Positions 1 to 9,222 of a stretch of DNA of 64,000 bases are shown piece by piece. This DNA is from Vibrio caribbeanicus ATCC BAA-2122. Its GTDB lineage: Bacteria; Pseudomonadota; Gammaproteobacteria; Enterobacterales; Vibrionaceae. The stretch is from NCBI RefSeq assembly GCF_000165125.1, contig NZ_AEIU01000075.1:124001-188000 (forward strand). Direction: 5' to 3'. Numbering within the stretch: the stretch's first letter is position 1; the number at the start of each line of letters is the position of its first letter. Under the pieces are notes generated by a model. The model made no database searches, was not told the DNA's origin, and worked only from the letters and a program-made list of their open reading frames with translations. The translations under genes and the position numbers were made by a program.

Positions 1-379
1 TCAGTCGTCTGTCGTTAAAGCGAAACGAAACCCAATCAAACCGAAATATTAATTCATATCATCAATGCTTAATTTTGGCATAAATAGATATTCCAGCCGA
101 CATGCCGAGATATTGGCTAGTACGCAAGAAAATTTTTGGTAGATCTGATGTGCGGGAAGCCCAAAACTTTGAGGATCGGTCTTTTTCGTTGGGTAAAAAA
201 CGTTAGTGATACGGGAAAAAATTAAACACATTGTTTTGCCAAAGTTTTCACCGCACTTAATGGTTTCAGCATTAGTGCAGTGAAGAAAAAAGTTTTTTGA
301 AGCAGTTAAGAAACTGCGATCAGCTTCATCCAGAAACTCATCAACTTTTATGACTGGCGCATAGATGAAAGTAGGGCAA
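1..379. other. stretch without a supportable gene
   Basis: No convincing gene is seen. A 60-codon minus-strand frame at 49-231 lacks a ribosome binding site and resembles no family I know. A perfect 6-bp stem with a 4-base loop lies at 302-317. Read on the minus strand it is followed within about 5 bases by A-rich then T-rich sequence, so it could be a weak terminator for the gene that ends at 380. Confidence 0.4.
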
Positions 380-2026
380 TTAGGAAGCTAAGATGTCGTT
401 ACACAATTGCTCTATACTATTCATTAGTCTTGGGGCTTGTTGCGCAATACGTCGTTGCTCTTCAAGTACTAGATGTAGCACCTCATGGTTCGTGAGAGGG
501 TTGGCTAGTACCACTCGGAATACGATGGTATCTAGTTTATTCCATTTTTCGGGATTCAAGCGAGTACGAGAAACGAATGATTTGCCAGCTTCACGTTGTT
601 TTTTCTGGATAAACATGGTGAGTTGGTTGAGATGATCGTTAAGCTCTGCCTTTCTTTCGTTACTGGCGACCAAAAGAGCGTTGCATACACTTTCAGGTAT
701 GTATCGATATGTAAGCAAACACAATTCGGGATGAGAGATAAGTTCGAAGTCGGGCTGGTTTTCTATCATACTGGCAAAGTATTGCGCTTTTTCAATGCTT
801 TGATCTATCAATAGCTCGTAACCTGGACGGCTAATAATATGCATTGCCGCATAAACAAGCATTGCCATTCCTGAGCGTGATCCCTCTAGTGTGTGGCTAC
901 CCAAATCCTTTGAGCCCTTGCGCAGTATGTATTGAGCGTGATGCTCGATAGATTTCATCGCGTTTGGATTTTTGAACAGCACCATGCCTGCACCCATTGG
1001 AATATAAAGCTGTTTATGTGCGTCTATGGTAACAGAGTCTGCGAGTTCAATACCTTTGAGCAATCCTCGATAATTGTTTGACATAAGAGTTGCTCCACCC
1101 CAAGCAGCGTCAACATGGAAGTGGCAGCCCTCTTGAAGGCAAATTTTTGCGACTTCATCAAGAGGATCAATGTTTCCTGTTTCTGTCGTACCTGCAACCC
1201 CAACTACCGCAAATGGCATGATATTGTTATTCTTGAGCTGCGCAATTTTCTCTTGTAATGCTATTGGGCAAATACGGTTATTAGTGTCTGTTGCCACTGA
1301 CACTAGGCCTTCTTGCCCAATACCGAGAACGTCAGCGGCTTTCTTTAAAGAGTAGTGCCCACGCTCTGAGACAAGTATTGCCAAACCTTCATAGCCATAA
1401 TACTTCATTGCTTTGTAAAGGCCTTCTTTTTCAACCCCAGTAAACTCATTTTTGGCTCTAAGTGCATTATTTCTAGCAACCCACAGTGCTGTGATATTTG
1501 CAATCGTTCCGCCTGAACAGAAAGCCCCTAGCGAGTGATTTGCACTATGCATCCATCGAGCGTAGAAGCTATCTTCCTGTGAATATATTAGGCGATGCAG
1601 CATACCCAACACTTGTCTTTCCAACGGTGTGAATGCTTTTGATGTTTCGATTTTTACCAAATTTTGGTTTAGCGCGATCATAATCTTAGAAAGCGGCATC
1701 AAAAAATAAGGGAGCGCGGACGTCATATGCCCAACAAAGCTCGGTGATGAAGTATGAACCGAATGGGCAACGAGCTTATCCAATAAATGTTGGGTATGTT
1801 GAGACACAAACTCAGGGGATTCTGGGATAGTGGCTTTGGCAAAATCTTTTTCGATATCTATTAGAGGCTTCTCTTCAGCAGCAATATGTTCGCGTAAAAA
1901 TCGGTTCAGATTTTGTGATAACTTTTCTTCAATTTCAGTAAGTGTAGAATCAGGGCCTTCGGGCACAGTGAAAATACGTATTAAGTGCTCCAAGCTCACT
2001 TCTGCAGTTTTGTGTTCTGATATCAT
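380..2026 (-). CDS. panP: PLP-dependent aspartate 1-decarboxylase PanP
   Basis: 548 residues, a group II pyridoxal-phosphate decarboxylase of the glutamate-decarboxylase fold. It has the HVDAAWGG motif (about residues 304-311), whose Asp contacts the cofactor ring nitrogen, and DAHKQ with the Schiff-base lysine at about K338. Vibrios lack the pyruvoyl enzyme PanD and are known to use this enzyme to make beta-alanine from aspartate for pantothenate and CoA synthesis; that specific activity is taken from family knowledge. The N-terminal 100 residues are the usual helical extension of this group. No strong ribosome binding site precedes the ATG. It is likely monocistronic, since the next gene upstream is 112 bp away and has its own ribosome binding site. 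Other amino-acid decarboxylases of the same fold are the main alternative. Confidence 0.9.
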   Translation of the reverse strand: MISEHKTAEVSLEHLIRIFTVPEGPDSTLTEIEEKLSQNLNRFLREHIAAEEKPLIDIEKDFAKATIPESPEFVSQHTQHLLDKLVAHSVHTSSPSFVGHMTSALPYFLMPLSKIMIALNQNLVKIETSKAFTPLERQVLGMLHRLIYSQEDSFYARWMHSANHSLGAFCSGGTIANITALWVARNNALRAKNEFTGVEKEGLYKAMKYYGYEGLAILVSERGHYSLKKAADVLGIGQEGLVSVATDTNNRICPIALQEKIAQLKNNNIMPFAVVGVAGTTETGNIDPLDEVAKICLQEGCHFHVDAAWGGATLMSNNYRGLLKGIELADSVTIDAHKQLYIPMGAGMVLFKNPNAMKSIEHHAQYILRKGSKDLGSHTLEGSRSGMAMLVYAAMHIISRPGYELLIDQSIEKAQYFASMIENQPDFELISHPELCLLTYRYIPESVCNALLVASNERKAELNDHLNQLTMFIQKKQREAGKSFVSRTRLNPEKWNKLDTIVFRVVLANPLTNHEVLHLVLEEQRRIAQQAPRLMNSIEQLCNDILAS

Positions 2027-2138
2027 AAAAACTATATTGCTCTAGTCATTTTCTGTGTGTGAATCTAAACTAAATCGAATCTAAAGTCTCTCCCTAATTA
2101 ATGTCTTTTGATTCCTACGCGCGACTTAAACTTAGGAT

Positions 2139-2654
2139 TCATTGTTTGCATATTATTTTTTCCACTTTCTTGATAGCGTTATTGTACCTTTCAAGAGCGG
2201 GCTGAATTTTTGTTGGATGGCTTAGTAAATCAGCTAAGGCTGAGCGCAGCTCATAATTTTTTTCATGGGGTACTGACTGCCTGTCACGATATGTAATTTT
2301 TGCTAACTCGCCTAGTTTATCATTTCTCGCAGATAGCACTTTGATATCACGTTGTTCTAGACTCAACCACCTTTCTACGGGACGATCAATAGCAATTTTA
2401 GAGGGGTCCTTGTCTAAGTAATGATGAACAGCCTCTCTGTTGAGCTCGAAGTGATGCTTTCTTCCCTCCAAAAACCAGTTGCTAACCTCTGTAAGTTCAG
2501 GATATTCAGAGGAAGTAATCTTAGCGAGGTCTTGATACCAAATGATCGAGGTGTCAACATATGCATCATATTTTTTCGACAAACATGACTCGTCTGCTGC
2601 AATGGCAAAGGAAGAAAAACAACATATGATGGTTGTCGCGGCTATAAGTTTCAT
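2139..2654 (-). CDS. putative periplasmic protein, unknown function
   Basis: 171 residues with a clear Sec signal peptide: a lysine near the N-terminus, a hydrophobic core, and cleavage after AIAA near residue 20. The mature part is predicted helical and charged, with one cysteine just after the signal and one three residues from the end, so a disulfide joining the two termini is possible. There are no membrane segments. An AGGGA ribosome binding site stands 7 bases before the ATG, which supports the start. I do not recognise the family. Downstream is panP on the same strand, 112 bp away, with no evident shared function. Upstream lies a repeat element, so a promoter must sit in a short gap or inside the repeat. 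Confidence 0.7.
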   Translation of the reverse strand: MKLIAATTIICCFSSFAIAADESCLSKKYDAYVDTSIIWYQDLAKITSSEYPELTEVSNWFLEGRKHHFELNREAVHHYLDKDPSKIAIDRPVERWLSLEQRDIKVLSARNDKLGELAKITYRDRQSVPHEKNYELRSALADLLSHPTKIQPALERYNNAIKKVEKIICKQ

Positions 2655-2727
2655 TGTCTATTCCCTGCAATATAGAAGCTTTCACATATAAAAAGATAGT
2701 GGCAAATTTCCTGATCGGACATAGTCG

Positions 2728-2993
2728 TATACCCAAGTAACCTCAAGATGCTAGGTTCAGCGAGAATGGCTTGCTTTACAGGCAAGGCAACGATTTGAAA
2801 ATCTAGCCATCTAAATTGAAAATCGGTAACGAGGCATGTAAAGCAAGACAACTCGCCCTTTGGGAGCGTGCCACAGTGCCGACTTCATCGTCAAACAACT
2901 TGGTAAGAGTTCACTATTACGCTGCGTTATTTTCCTTGAATTCAACACGGTGGCATCGCTCTGAATCCTGCATTTTGAAGTCACTTGGGTATA
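2728..2993. repeat. full-length intergenic repeat with inverted ends (copy A)
   Basis: A 266-bp element whose two ends are inverted copies of one another. The left end begins TATACCCAAGT and the right end finishes ACTTGGGTATA, with similarity continuing about 35 bp inward. The same element recurs at 27419-27676 (complete, degenerate), 11534-11645 (left half, almost identical) and as fragments elsewhere. It has no coding capacity of note. It looks like a non-autonomous, MITE-like or ERIC-like intergenic repeat. Confidence 0.85.
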
Positions 2994-3025
2994 TCATATA
3001 TTGTTTAACCAGAATTTCCTGCGAT

Positions 3026-3931
3026 CTATCCGACAACTGAAACAAAGGACATAATAAGAATAGGAACCATAAAGCTAAGGATAAACCCACTTACGATAGC
3101 GACAGGGACACATCGTATTCCCCCAGTAGCTTGAATGATAGGTAAAGTACAATCCATGGCTGTTGCACCAGCGTAACCGATACTCATACAAGGGTACGAG
3201 CGGATAAAGAGTGGGATAAGAGTTAAAGCTGTGAGTTCACGGATAAGTTCGAGGAGAAAAGAGGCGCTACCGTAAACAGGACCGTAAGCTTCACCAATCA
3301 AAATTCCTGATAAAGAATACCACCCAAAACCAGAAGCTATTGCAAGTCCTTGAAAAACACTTATCCCAAGTACTTTTGCAGAAATAATGCCACTGGTTAG
3401 AGAGGCAGTAATAACTGCTAAGGCAATTAGGATTCCATGTCTATTTAAAAGAATCTGTCTCAAACTTAAACCACTATTACCCAACTGAATACCAATTAGG
3501 AACAGCAAAATGTAGAGTACATATTCGCTTACCATCTCGACATACGTTATGTCGAGATGAAATAATGTCCCGGCAAGGAAGCCAAAAACGACGATTAAAA
3601 CAAGCTTAAGTGACTCAGATATCATACTTGATATCGGGGGGCTCTTTTTTGTCGCAATGACATTTACTGGTAGCTTTTTATCAACCAATAAGAGAGCAGA
3701 TAGTGTAACTATACTGATGAAGAAAAAGAACGTAGACGTCGTTTTAATAATTAGGCCGAGGTTTTGTAGCAAGTTTTCCAAAGAGGCAATGCTGAAGCCC
3801 ATAAGAAATATGACTGTATATATAAGTTTAGCTACCGCAATATTAACATATTTGAGGAATGATTTATTGTGCACTTTTACAGTGCAGCCTATGAATAATA
3901 AAACCAGTATTACAAACATTCCCGAATACAT
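3026..3931 (-). CDS. lysO: LysO-family lysine exporter (DUF340)
   Basis: 301 residues, almost entirely hydrophobic with roughly eight membrane segments. The second half carries LysO signatures: GFGWYSLSG, a long ELIRELTAL helix, and GATAMDCTLP. The family (E. coli YbjE/LysO) exports lysine and the toxic analogue thialysine across the inner membrane. The length matches the family. The start at 3931 gives a short N-terminal residue run before the first membrane helix; a second Met four codons on is possible. It lies 19 bp downstream of the HDOD gene on the same strand, so the two are probably co-transcribed. A repeat element lies directly downstream. Confidence 0.85.
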   Translation of the reverse strand: MYSGMFVILVLLFIGCTVKVHNKSFLKYVNIAVAKLIYTVIFLMGFSIASLENLLQNLGLIIKTTSTFFFFISIVTLSALLLVDKKLPVNVIATKKSPPISSMISESLKLVLIVVFGFLAGTLFHLDITYVEMVSEYVLYILLFLIGIQLGNSGLSLRQILLNRHGILIALAVITASLTSGIISAKVLGISVFQGLAIASGFGWYSLSGILIGEAYGPVYGSASFLLELIRELTALTLIPLFIRSYPCMSIGYAGATAMDCTLPIIQATGGIRCVPVAIVSGFILSFMVPILIMSFVSVVG

Positions 3932-3950
3932 TAATTATCGCCAACCTGAT

Positions 3951-4871
3951 CTAAAAACCACTATTACTCATAAGTTCGTCAATTTGTTGATTGAAGTCAT
4001 TATCACTTAAATTACTAAGTTTATAAAGTATATCGGCACCTGTTACATCAAACTCTATTGTATGATTATCTATTCTATCATCCTGACGTCGATACATTAA
4101 AATATGGTTCGCGAGTCTGGCAATATCTAGGTAACTTACGAGTAGTTGAGAATCAGTATGAGTTTGATTAGAACATACCTCGACGAAGTCAGTATCGAAG
4201 CCCCAGTTTTCTAGCACAAGTTTACTTGCATTAGAGCATTGGCGGTCAAAAATCTGGAAAGCGATAGATTCTTCCAAGTAATTTCCTTGTTCAAGGTAGT
4301 GATGATATTCATTGACGATACAAAATAATCCGATATCTGCGAGTAAACCCGTTAGGAGTGCTTTGTCAGTTTCGAGGTGACTGTAATTTTCTGACTGTGT
4401 TTCTTTAAAGCCTTTTGTCACTAATACCATAGTGGCAGCGAGCTCTCTGGAACTAGCGGCGCTTTGGATTAGGATTTGATTACATGATTCGCTTAAATTA
4501 ACTGAGTGCTTTAGTTGCTCTATCGCTTGTGCCGTTACTATGTCTCTGACACGTAATATGCCCAGTCTCGAGACCGCAGTAATAAGGTCGGTACAAGTAA
4601 TGTTTCTGCGATTGAATATCACGGAGTTTGCCACTCTTATTACGACAGCAGCTAGGCCAGGGTCTTCGAGGAGACTGTCCGCAACATCGGTAACAGTGGT
4701 ACTTTCTCTCGTACACATCTGCTGTATTTTTAAAACCACAAATGCTATGGGAGGAAGTGATATTTTTCCAGAGCTTATAGAGTGCTCAACACGTTTATAA
4801 AAGTCGGATTCGATACCTTTGAGTACAAGGTCTTTGCTATCTGGTAGCCAATAAAAACTAAGGTGATTCAT
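3951..4871 (-). CDS. HDOD domain protein
   Basis: 306 residues. Residues about 35-230 form an HDOD domain, a relative of the HD phosphohydrolases that usually has lost the catalytic metal ligands. The LPPIAFVVLKIQ entry motif, the LLEDPGLAAVVIRVANS segment and the AVSRLGILRVRDIV helix are typical. HDOD proteins act as signalling scaffolds, often in c-di-GMP or stress networks; the target here is unknown. No output domain is fused. It is the first gene of a probable two-gene unit with lysO. No clear ribosome binding site precedes the ATG. The intergenic region upstream is shared with the divergently transcribed tfoX. Confidence 0.85.
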   Translation of the reverse strand: MNHLSFYWLPDSKDLVLKGIESDFYKRVEHSISSGKISLPPIAFVVLKIQQMCTRESTTVTDVADSLLEDPGLAAVVIRVANSVIFNRRNITCTDLITAVSRLGILRVRDIVTAQAIEQLKHSVNLSESCNQILIQSAASSRELAATMVLVTKGFKETQSENYSHLETDKALLTGLLADIGLFCIVNEYHHYLEQGNYLEESIAFQIFDRQCSNASKLVLENWGFDTDFVEVCSNQTHTDSQLLVSYLDIARLANHILMYRRQDDRIDNHTIEFDVTGADILYKLSNLSDNDFNQQIDELMSNSGF

Positions 4872-5210
4872 AAGATTAGAGAGATTAGGTTAACTTTTAC
4901 AGTGTAACGTTTTCTTGTGTGAATTGGCAAATGATAGATGGTTTAAACTTATGGTTTTTTTATTTTATATCCTGTTTTCAATATAATTCATTGGGGTGGT
5001 TTTGTATAATTTGTGACTTTTTTCGCAAAAATAAACTTAAATGTGTTTATCTGTGTGATGTGTGCACAGACTTATTTAATTTGGTTAACTATGATTTTTA
5101 TTGCTTCATTAAATCACTAAAATAATTGTTCGTCATTTATTAGATAATTCGCTTAAAGCTGCTTCTGGTGATCATAAATAATCAATCATTTTGATTTAGG
5201 GTCAGTGGAT
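4872..5210 (+). promoter_or_regulatory. AT-rich divergent regulatory region and tfoX leader
   Basis: A 339-bp AT-rich region between the divergent HDOD gene and tfoX. It contains a CRP-like site at 5012-5027. In V. cholerae, tfoX translation is controlled through its long leader by the chitin-induced small RNA TfoR, so such a leader is expected here, but I cannot delimit the pairing site by eye. No c-di-GMP riboswitch consensus is seen. Confidence 0.5.
5012..5027 (+). promoter_or_regulatory. CRP-cAMP binding site candidate upstream of tfoX
   Basis: TGTGA, six bases, TCGCA: one mismatch from the CRP consensus TGTGA-N6-TCACA, flanked by T-rich and A-rich arms as in good sites. It lies about 184 bp before the tfoX start. 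CRP control of tfoX is established in vibrios; the use of this exact site is inferred. Confidence 0.65.
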
Positions 5211-5792
5211 ATGAAACAGCAAGACTTCTTGGAATATGTTGCCAAATTTGGTGACTTTTATACTCGTTCAATGTTCGGTGGGACAGGGCTTTTTGAAAGA
5301 GATGCTATGTTTGCGCTTATTAATGGTGAAGGTATATTTATCCGTGGTGGTGGTAAGCTAGACCAACAACTATTGAGGTTAAAATGTAAAAAGTTTCGCC
5401 ATGTAAAAAAGCAAACGACAGCGACAGTAAACTATTATGACGTTACCGAATTGCTTGTTAAAAACAGTAGTGAGCTGGATGATTTACTTCTAAATTGTCG
5501 TCGGCTATCTGTCTCTCATAGGGCAATGAAGCGTTCGACTGCAAATCGACGCTTACGAGACTTGCCCAACATGCAATTGACGCTAGAGCGGATGGTCAAA
5601 AAAGCAGGCGTGGGAGACGTTGAGACCTTTCTAGAATTAGGAGCTCCTGCTGTTTACTCAAAGGTAAAGCAAGCTTACGGAAACGATATTGATGTGAAGT
5701 TGTTATGGAAGTTTGCGGGAGCAGTGGATGGTGTGCATTGGAAACTTATACAAGAGCCTAAAAAGCGACAATTGCTAGATAATTGTAATTGA
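5211..5792 (+). CDS. tfoX: TfoX/Sxy-family regulator of natural competence
   Basis: 193 residues with a TfoX N-terminal domain (RSMFGGTGLF near residue 20, then IFIRGGG and VNYYDV) and the C-terminal helical TfoX domain (LRDLPNM, ERMVKKAGVGDVETFLELGA). TfoX/Sxy works with CRP to switch on competence genes; in vibrios it is induced by chitin and also turns on type VI secretion. I chose ATG at 5211 rather than the in-frame GTG at 5205 because the AGGG motif at 5198-5201 is 9 bases from the ATG but only 3 from the GTG. The paralogue TfoY is the alternative. Gene order between panP and serC and the lack of a c-di-GMP riboswitch both favour TfoX. Confidence 0.85.
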   Translation: MKQQDFLEYVAKFGDFYTRSMFGGTGLFERDAMFALINGEGIFIRGGGKLDQQLLRLKCKKFRHVKKQTTATVNYYDVTELLVKNSSELDDLLLNCRRLSVSHRAMKRSTANRRLRDLPNMQLTLERMVKKAGVGDVETFLELGAPAVYSKVKQAYGNDIDVKLLWKFAGAVDGVHWKLIQEPKKRQLLDNCN

Positions 5793-5800
5793 CAGTAGAG

Positions 5801-5836
5801 AAGAGTCTGGCCACCAGAGTTGACCAGACTCTTTTC
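5801..5836. terminator. bidirectional terminator
   Basis: A 10-bp perfect stem (5801-5810 with 5824-5833) followed by TTTTC on the plus strand and a short T-rich run on the minus strand. It sits between the converging tfoX and outer-membrane protein genes and can serve both. Confidence 0.8.
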
Positions 5837-5842
5837 ATTGCT

Positions 5843-6409
5843 CTAGAACTTAAATCGAGTGGTGAACATTAGTTGGTCACCGTAGAAGTCATTTATGCGT
5901 GCTTCTGCACCGACTGAGAATAGTTCTGTGGAGTGGAAGCGAGCATACGCAGAGCCGATCCATTCATCTTTACTATCGATCGAGGTGTATCCACCTTTTC
6001 CACCGACCTCTAATTGCGGGCCAATCCACTGTCTCAGACCAATATTCAATTCCATTCCTGTACTTGAACCGCGTTTGTAGCTATGACGCGTCTCATTACC
6101 TGTATCAACGAGCCTGAGAAGCATTTCTCCAGTAAAATCAGCCCAGTTGTTAATTGGGGCATGGAAGCCGAAACCTGCCGCTGTGTCGTAGTCTCCTTCA
6201 AATTCAGAGTCTGCTCTAAGTAAAGCATGAGCATTTGGGTGGATAGACCTACTCATTGCGGCACCGAAAGTTACCGGACTAGCGCCAATTCGAGCTTCAA
6301 GATAGTCGTAACTAAAGTTACTCATTACTGAGGGGCTATCAGGGTCAACTTCAGCAAATGAGGGGCTGGAGGCTATTAAAAGTGCTGTCGTTAAAATCGT
6401 TTTACGCAT
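5843..6409 (-). CDS. small outer-membrane beta-barrel protein
   Basis: 188 residues with a signal peptide (MRKT, hydrophobic core, cleavage after SFA near residue 19). The mature chain alternates hydrophobic and polar residues in short strands separated by Gly- and Asp-rich turns, and ends in Phe (TRFKF), the usual C-terminal signal for outer-membrane barrel assembly. The size suits an eight-stranded barrel of the OmpA/OmpX type, without a peptidoglycan-binding domain. Substrate or role is not evident. It converges with tfoX and is divergent from the DUF945 gene. Confidence 0.75.
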   Translation of the reverse strand: MRKTILTTALLIASSPSFAEVDPDSPSVMSNFSYDYLEARIGASPVTFGAAMSRSIHPNAHALLRADSEFEGDYDTAAGFGFHAPINNWADFTGEMLLRLVDTGNETRHSYKRGSSTGMELNIGLRQWIGPQLEVGGKGGYTSIDSKDEWIGSAYARFHSTELFSVGAEARINDFYGDQLMFTTRFKF

Positions 6410-6688
6410 AGTAAAGGTGAACCTGTATTGTTAATTTGCGAATCTTAAGCAAGGTTGGTTTTAACGAGTAGAATACGCTAGGATTGTCATGTAAATCAAT
6501 AAATACAAGGAAAATGTCTTTTTTTTTGACGAAGAAATCACCTTATCCTGTTCAGCATTAGGTACCGACAGTTTGAGAGGCTAACTTTTGTGTCATTTGT
6601 CTCTTGCTCAAGCTTGTCATCTTGTTCGGTGTACCATAAAAATTTTTCGTGTAAACTGCTCAATATTAACCCCTTTAAATGTCAAATT

Positions 6689-7948
6689 ATGAATATTAAA
6701 CAGATAGGTGCTATAGGTGGCGCGATTGCGCTAATTTTGTGCTGGCCTTTTGTCGTTGGGCACATGGCTCAACTGTCGATCGAAAGAAGCATTGCACAGC
6801 TTATCAACGAAAATACGCGTGCCGAGGTCATTAAATATGATCGGGGTTACTTATCCTCGAAAGTGAAAATTCGGTTGAGTGTAATTAAAAAAGATTTAAA
6901 AGACGAATTTATTGCTGGTGGATTTCCTACTGAATTCACGTTTGATACCCTTTTAAAACACGGTTTTGTCAGTATTCAGGGAACATCTAAAATCGAGGAG
7001 TTGCCTGAGCTTTTGATGTTAAAAACGGATACATATTTGAGTGGAAATACTGACTTTGATTTGATGGTAAATGAGTGGAAATCTAGCGAGCTAAATGATA
7101 AAGCCAGTTTCACCATTGCAAGTTCTGAGCTCAAGGGTAGGGTCAATATTGATGGGGGAATCAAATATAAATTGAGGATACCTTATTTAAATATTGAGTC
7201 CTTGTCTGACCAAAGTGCGAGCTTTAGTGATATTGACTTCGAAGGAAATGGTAAGAAGCTCAACAGTGTTTGGATAGGAGATCATATCCTAAAAACCGGC
7301 AAAATAAACTTCAGCCGCGATTCCGATTCTGCTCACTTCAAATGGAATGACAGTCGATATGAATTTTCAAGTAAGTTGGACGATGAGAACAGCAGGGTAA
7401 TAACTCGGCATGTTGTTGAGTTGAATAATATCGAAACCGAGGAGGGTAGAGTTGAACATATTTTATTTGATTTTGAATTGGGTGATATGGACAGCACCGC
7501 TTTCGACCAACTCATAAACTTCTATCGTGATGGAGAACAGTCGAAGACAGCTTCTGCAGTAGAAAAGATTAAGCCGTACATTGAGCAACTCTTTTCTCGC
7601 GGCTTCTACATGTCACTCAACTCACTCGTTGTCGATATTTCCGATAATAGTAAGGTCAATGCGAGCATAAAATTATCGATACCAGAAGGAACAGACGGTG
7701 TTTCCGATAACCCCACAGTTTTTATTCCTAAATTGACTGGAACAGCAAGCAGTCAATTAACACAAGGCTTTAGTAAACAATTTCCATTAATTCAGCAAGG
7801 TGTTAATCAAGCTAAACAAAATGGTTTAGTTTCTGAGGTTGATGATAGCTATATAATTGATGCAGAGATTAATAACGGTAACTTAGATTTTTCGACGGGT
7901 CAAAAGCTACCTTTAATGAGTCTTTTAATCCCCTTAATCACACAGTAG
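6689..7948 (+). CDS. DUF945 (YdgA-like) envelope protein
   Basis: 419 residues from ATG 6689. It starts MNIKQIGAIGGAIALILCWP, the usual DUF945 N-terminus: a single uncleaved membrane anchor or signal followed by a large periplasmic part rich in beta structure. The C-terminal third (FYMSLNSLVVDISD, then ISGG-like repeats of strand-forming sequence) also fits. The frame remains open for 33 codons upstream to 6590, but that extension is Cys/Ser-rich and not family-like, so the internal start is preferred although its ribosome binding site is weak. The family function is poorly defined. The gene is on the same strand as serC, with a probable terminator between. Confidence 0.75.
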   Translation: MNIKQIGAIGGAIALILCWPFVVGHMAQLSIERSIAQLINENTRAEVIKYDRGYLSSKVKIRLSVIKKDLKDEFIAGGFPTEFTFDTLLKHGFVSIQGTSKIEELPELLMLKTDTYLSGNTDFDLMVNEWKSSELNDKASFTIASSELKGRVNIDGGIKYKLRIPYLNIESLSDQSASFSDIDFEGNGKKLNSVWIGDHILKTGKINFSRDSDSAHFKWNDSRYEFSSKLDDENSRVITRHVVELNNIETEEGRVEHILFDFELGDMDSTAFDQLINFYRDGEQSKTASAVEKIKPYIEQLFSRGFYMSLNSLVVDISDNSKVNASIKLSIPEGTDGVSDNPTVFIPKLTGTASSQLTQGFSKQFPLIQQGVNQAKQNGLVSEVDDSYIIDAEINNGNLDFSTGQKLPLMSLLIPLITQ

Positions 7949-7978
7949 ATAAGCTAAAAGGGCTACACCAAGCTTGGC

Positions 7979-8009
7979 TGGCGGTGATTAGCCGCCATTG
8001 CCACTTTTT
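7979..8009 (+). terminator. probable terminator after the DUF945 gene
   Basis: A 6-bp GC-rich stem (7979-7984 with 7992-7997, loop of 7) followed within eight bases by a run of five T. It is moderate in strength and separates the DUF945 gene from serC. Confidence 0.5.
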
Positions 8010-8065
8010 ATCCTTATCAAAACGTGCTATTAATCGTGAGATTTGTATTTCTACAGGGATAATTG

Positions 8066-9148
8066 ATGAGCGTCGTTTATAATTTTAGCGCTGGGCCAGC
8101 GGCATTGCCAAAAGAGGTAATGGAGGATGCACAGGCAGAGTTTATTAATTGGGGCAATAACAAAACCTCCGTCATGGAGGTCAGCCATCGTAGTAAAGAG
8201 TTTATTCAGGTTGCCAAAGAAGCCGAGCAAGACCTACGAGACTTACTGACTATTCCGGACAACTATAAGGTTTTGTTTTGTCATGGTGGAGCTAGAGCGC
8301 AATTTTCTGCTGTTCCTCTTAACCTTTTGGGGCAGTCCGAGGTGGCTTCATACATTACCGCGGGATATTGGGCCGAAAGTGCTGCTGAAGAAGCCAGAAA
8401 ATATGCCAAGGTAAATGAATTCAGAGCTAAGACAGAAATTGATGGACAGATTGGAGTAATACCCGCTGCGGATTGGGAGATTGATCATGACGCTTCTTAT
8501 GTCCATTTTTGTCCCAATGAAACCATTGACGGCATTGAAATCACGGAGCTTCCACTTACCGACAAGCCAATTGTTGCAGACTTATCATCAACGATACTCT
8601 CCCGCCGAATTGATGTTGCTAGATATGGGGTGATTTACGCAGGAGCACAAAAGAATATTGGACCAGCTGGGCTGTGTATTGTGATCGTTAGGGATGATCT
8701 ACTGGGTTTAGCAAATCAATTAATCCCGAGTTTTCTAAATTATAAAGTTCTGTCAGACAAGGAGTCCATGTATAACACACCTCCGACTTATGCTTGGTAT
8801 CTAGCGGGCCTCGTATTTAAATGGTTAAAAAAATCCGGCGGTGTTGACGAGATAGAAACGATTAACGCTAAAAAAGCAGCGTTACTTTACCAAAAAATCG
8901 ATAGTTCAAACTTCTACATTAACAAGGTTCATTCAACGAACCGTTCACGTATGAATGTTCCTTTTCAATTGGCAAAGCCCGAACTGGATGAACTGTTCCT
9001 TGAGCAGGCTAAGGCCCAGGGTCTTCTGGCCTTAAAAGGTCATAGAGCAGCCGGAGGGATGCGTGCTTCCATATATAATGCAATGCCATTAGAGGGAGTT
9101 CAGGCTCTTGTAGACTTTATGGTTCAGTTTGAAAGAGAGAATGCTTGA
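8066..9148 (+). CDS. serC: phosphoserine aminotransferase SerC
   Basis: 360 residues, class V aminotransferase. It starts [15 protein letters not shown], the family hallmark, and has the PLP-binding lysine in [10 protein letters not shown] (about K196). It converts 3-phosphohydroxypyruvate and glutamate to phosphoserine and 2-oxoglutarate in serine synthesis, and also acts on the vitamin B6 pathway intermediate. The start is ATG 8066, with an AGGGA ribosome binding site 7 to 8 bases upstream, rather than the TTG at 8063. Length matches E. coli SerC. It has its own promoter region after a terminator-like hairpin and converges with ygiQ. Confidence 0.97.
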   Translation: MSVVYNFSAGPAALPKEVMEDAQAEFINWGNNKTSVMEVSHRSKEFIQVAKEAEQDLRDLLTIPDNYKVLFCHGGARAQFSAVPLNLLGQSEVASYITAGYWAESAAEEARKYAKVNEFRAKTEIDGQIGVIPAADWEIDHDASYVHFCPNETIDGIEITELPLTDKPIVADLSSTILSRRIDVARYGVIYAGAQKNIGPAGLCIVIVRDDLLGLANQLIPSFLNYKVLSDKESMYNTPPTYAWYLAGLVFKWLKKSGGVDEIETINAKKAALLYQKIDSSNFYINKVHSTNRSRMNVPFQLAKPELDELFLEQAKAQGLLALKGHRAAGGMRASIYNAMPLEGVQALVDFMVQFERENA

Positions 9149-9159
9149 GTAAGTAGTAT

Positions 9160-9191
9160 ATGGCAGGCCTACAAAGGGTTAGGTCTGCCAT
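9160..9191. terminator. terminator-like hairpin between serC and ygiQ
   Basis: An 11-bp stem with one G-T wobble (9160-9170 with 9181-9191) and a 10-base loop, between converging genes. The T-run after it is poor, so efficiency is uncertain. Confidence 0.5.
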
Positions 9192-9222
9192 TGTGCTTTG
9201 TATTTGTCTTGTTGTAGCTACT

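Noticed and set aside
49-231. A 60-codon minus-strand frame near the left edge
   Set aside because: No ribosome binding site, no family resemblance and no neighbour to support it; random frames of this length are common at this composition.
3657-4010. Plus-strand frame across lysO and the HDOD gene
   Set aside because: It is antisense to two recognisable genes and spans their junction, with no ribosome binding site.
4919-5125. A 68-codon plus-strand frame in the tfoX leader
   Set aside because: AT-rich, no ribosome binding site, contains the CRP site, and the amino-acid composition (many Phe, Cys, Tyr) is that of non-coding AT-rich DNA.
4872-5210. c-di-GMP (GEMM) riboswitch before tfoX
   Set aside because: Considered because tfoY in V. 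cholerae has one; the conserved GEMM core blocks were not found by eye.
6590-6688. Upstream extension of the DUF945 gene
   Set aside because: The 33 extra codons are Cys/Ser-rich and would place the membrane anchor unusually far inside the protein.
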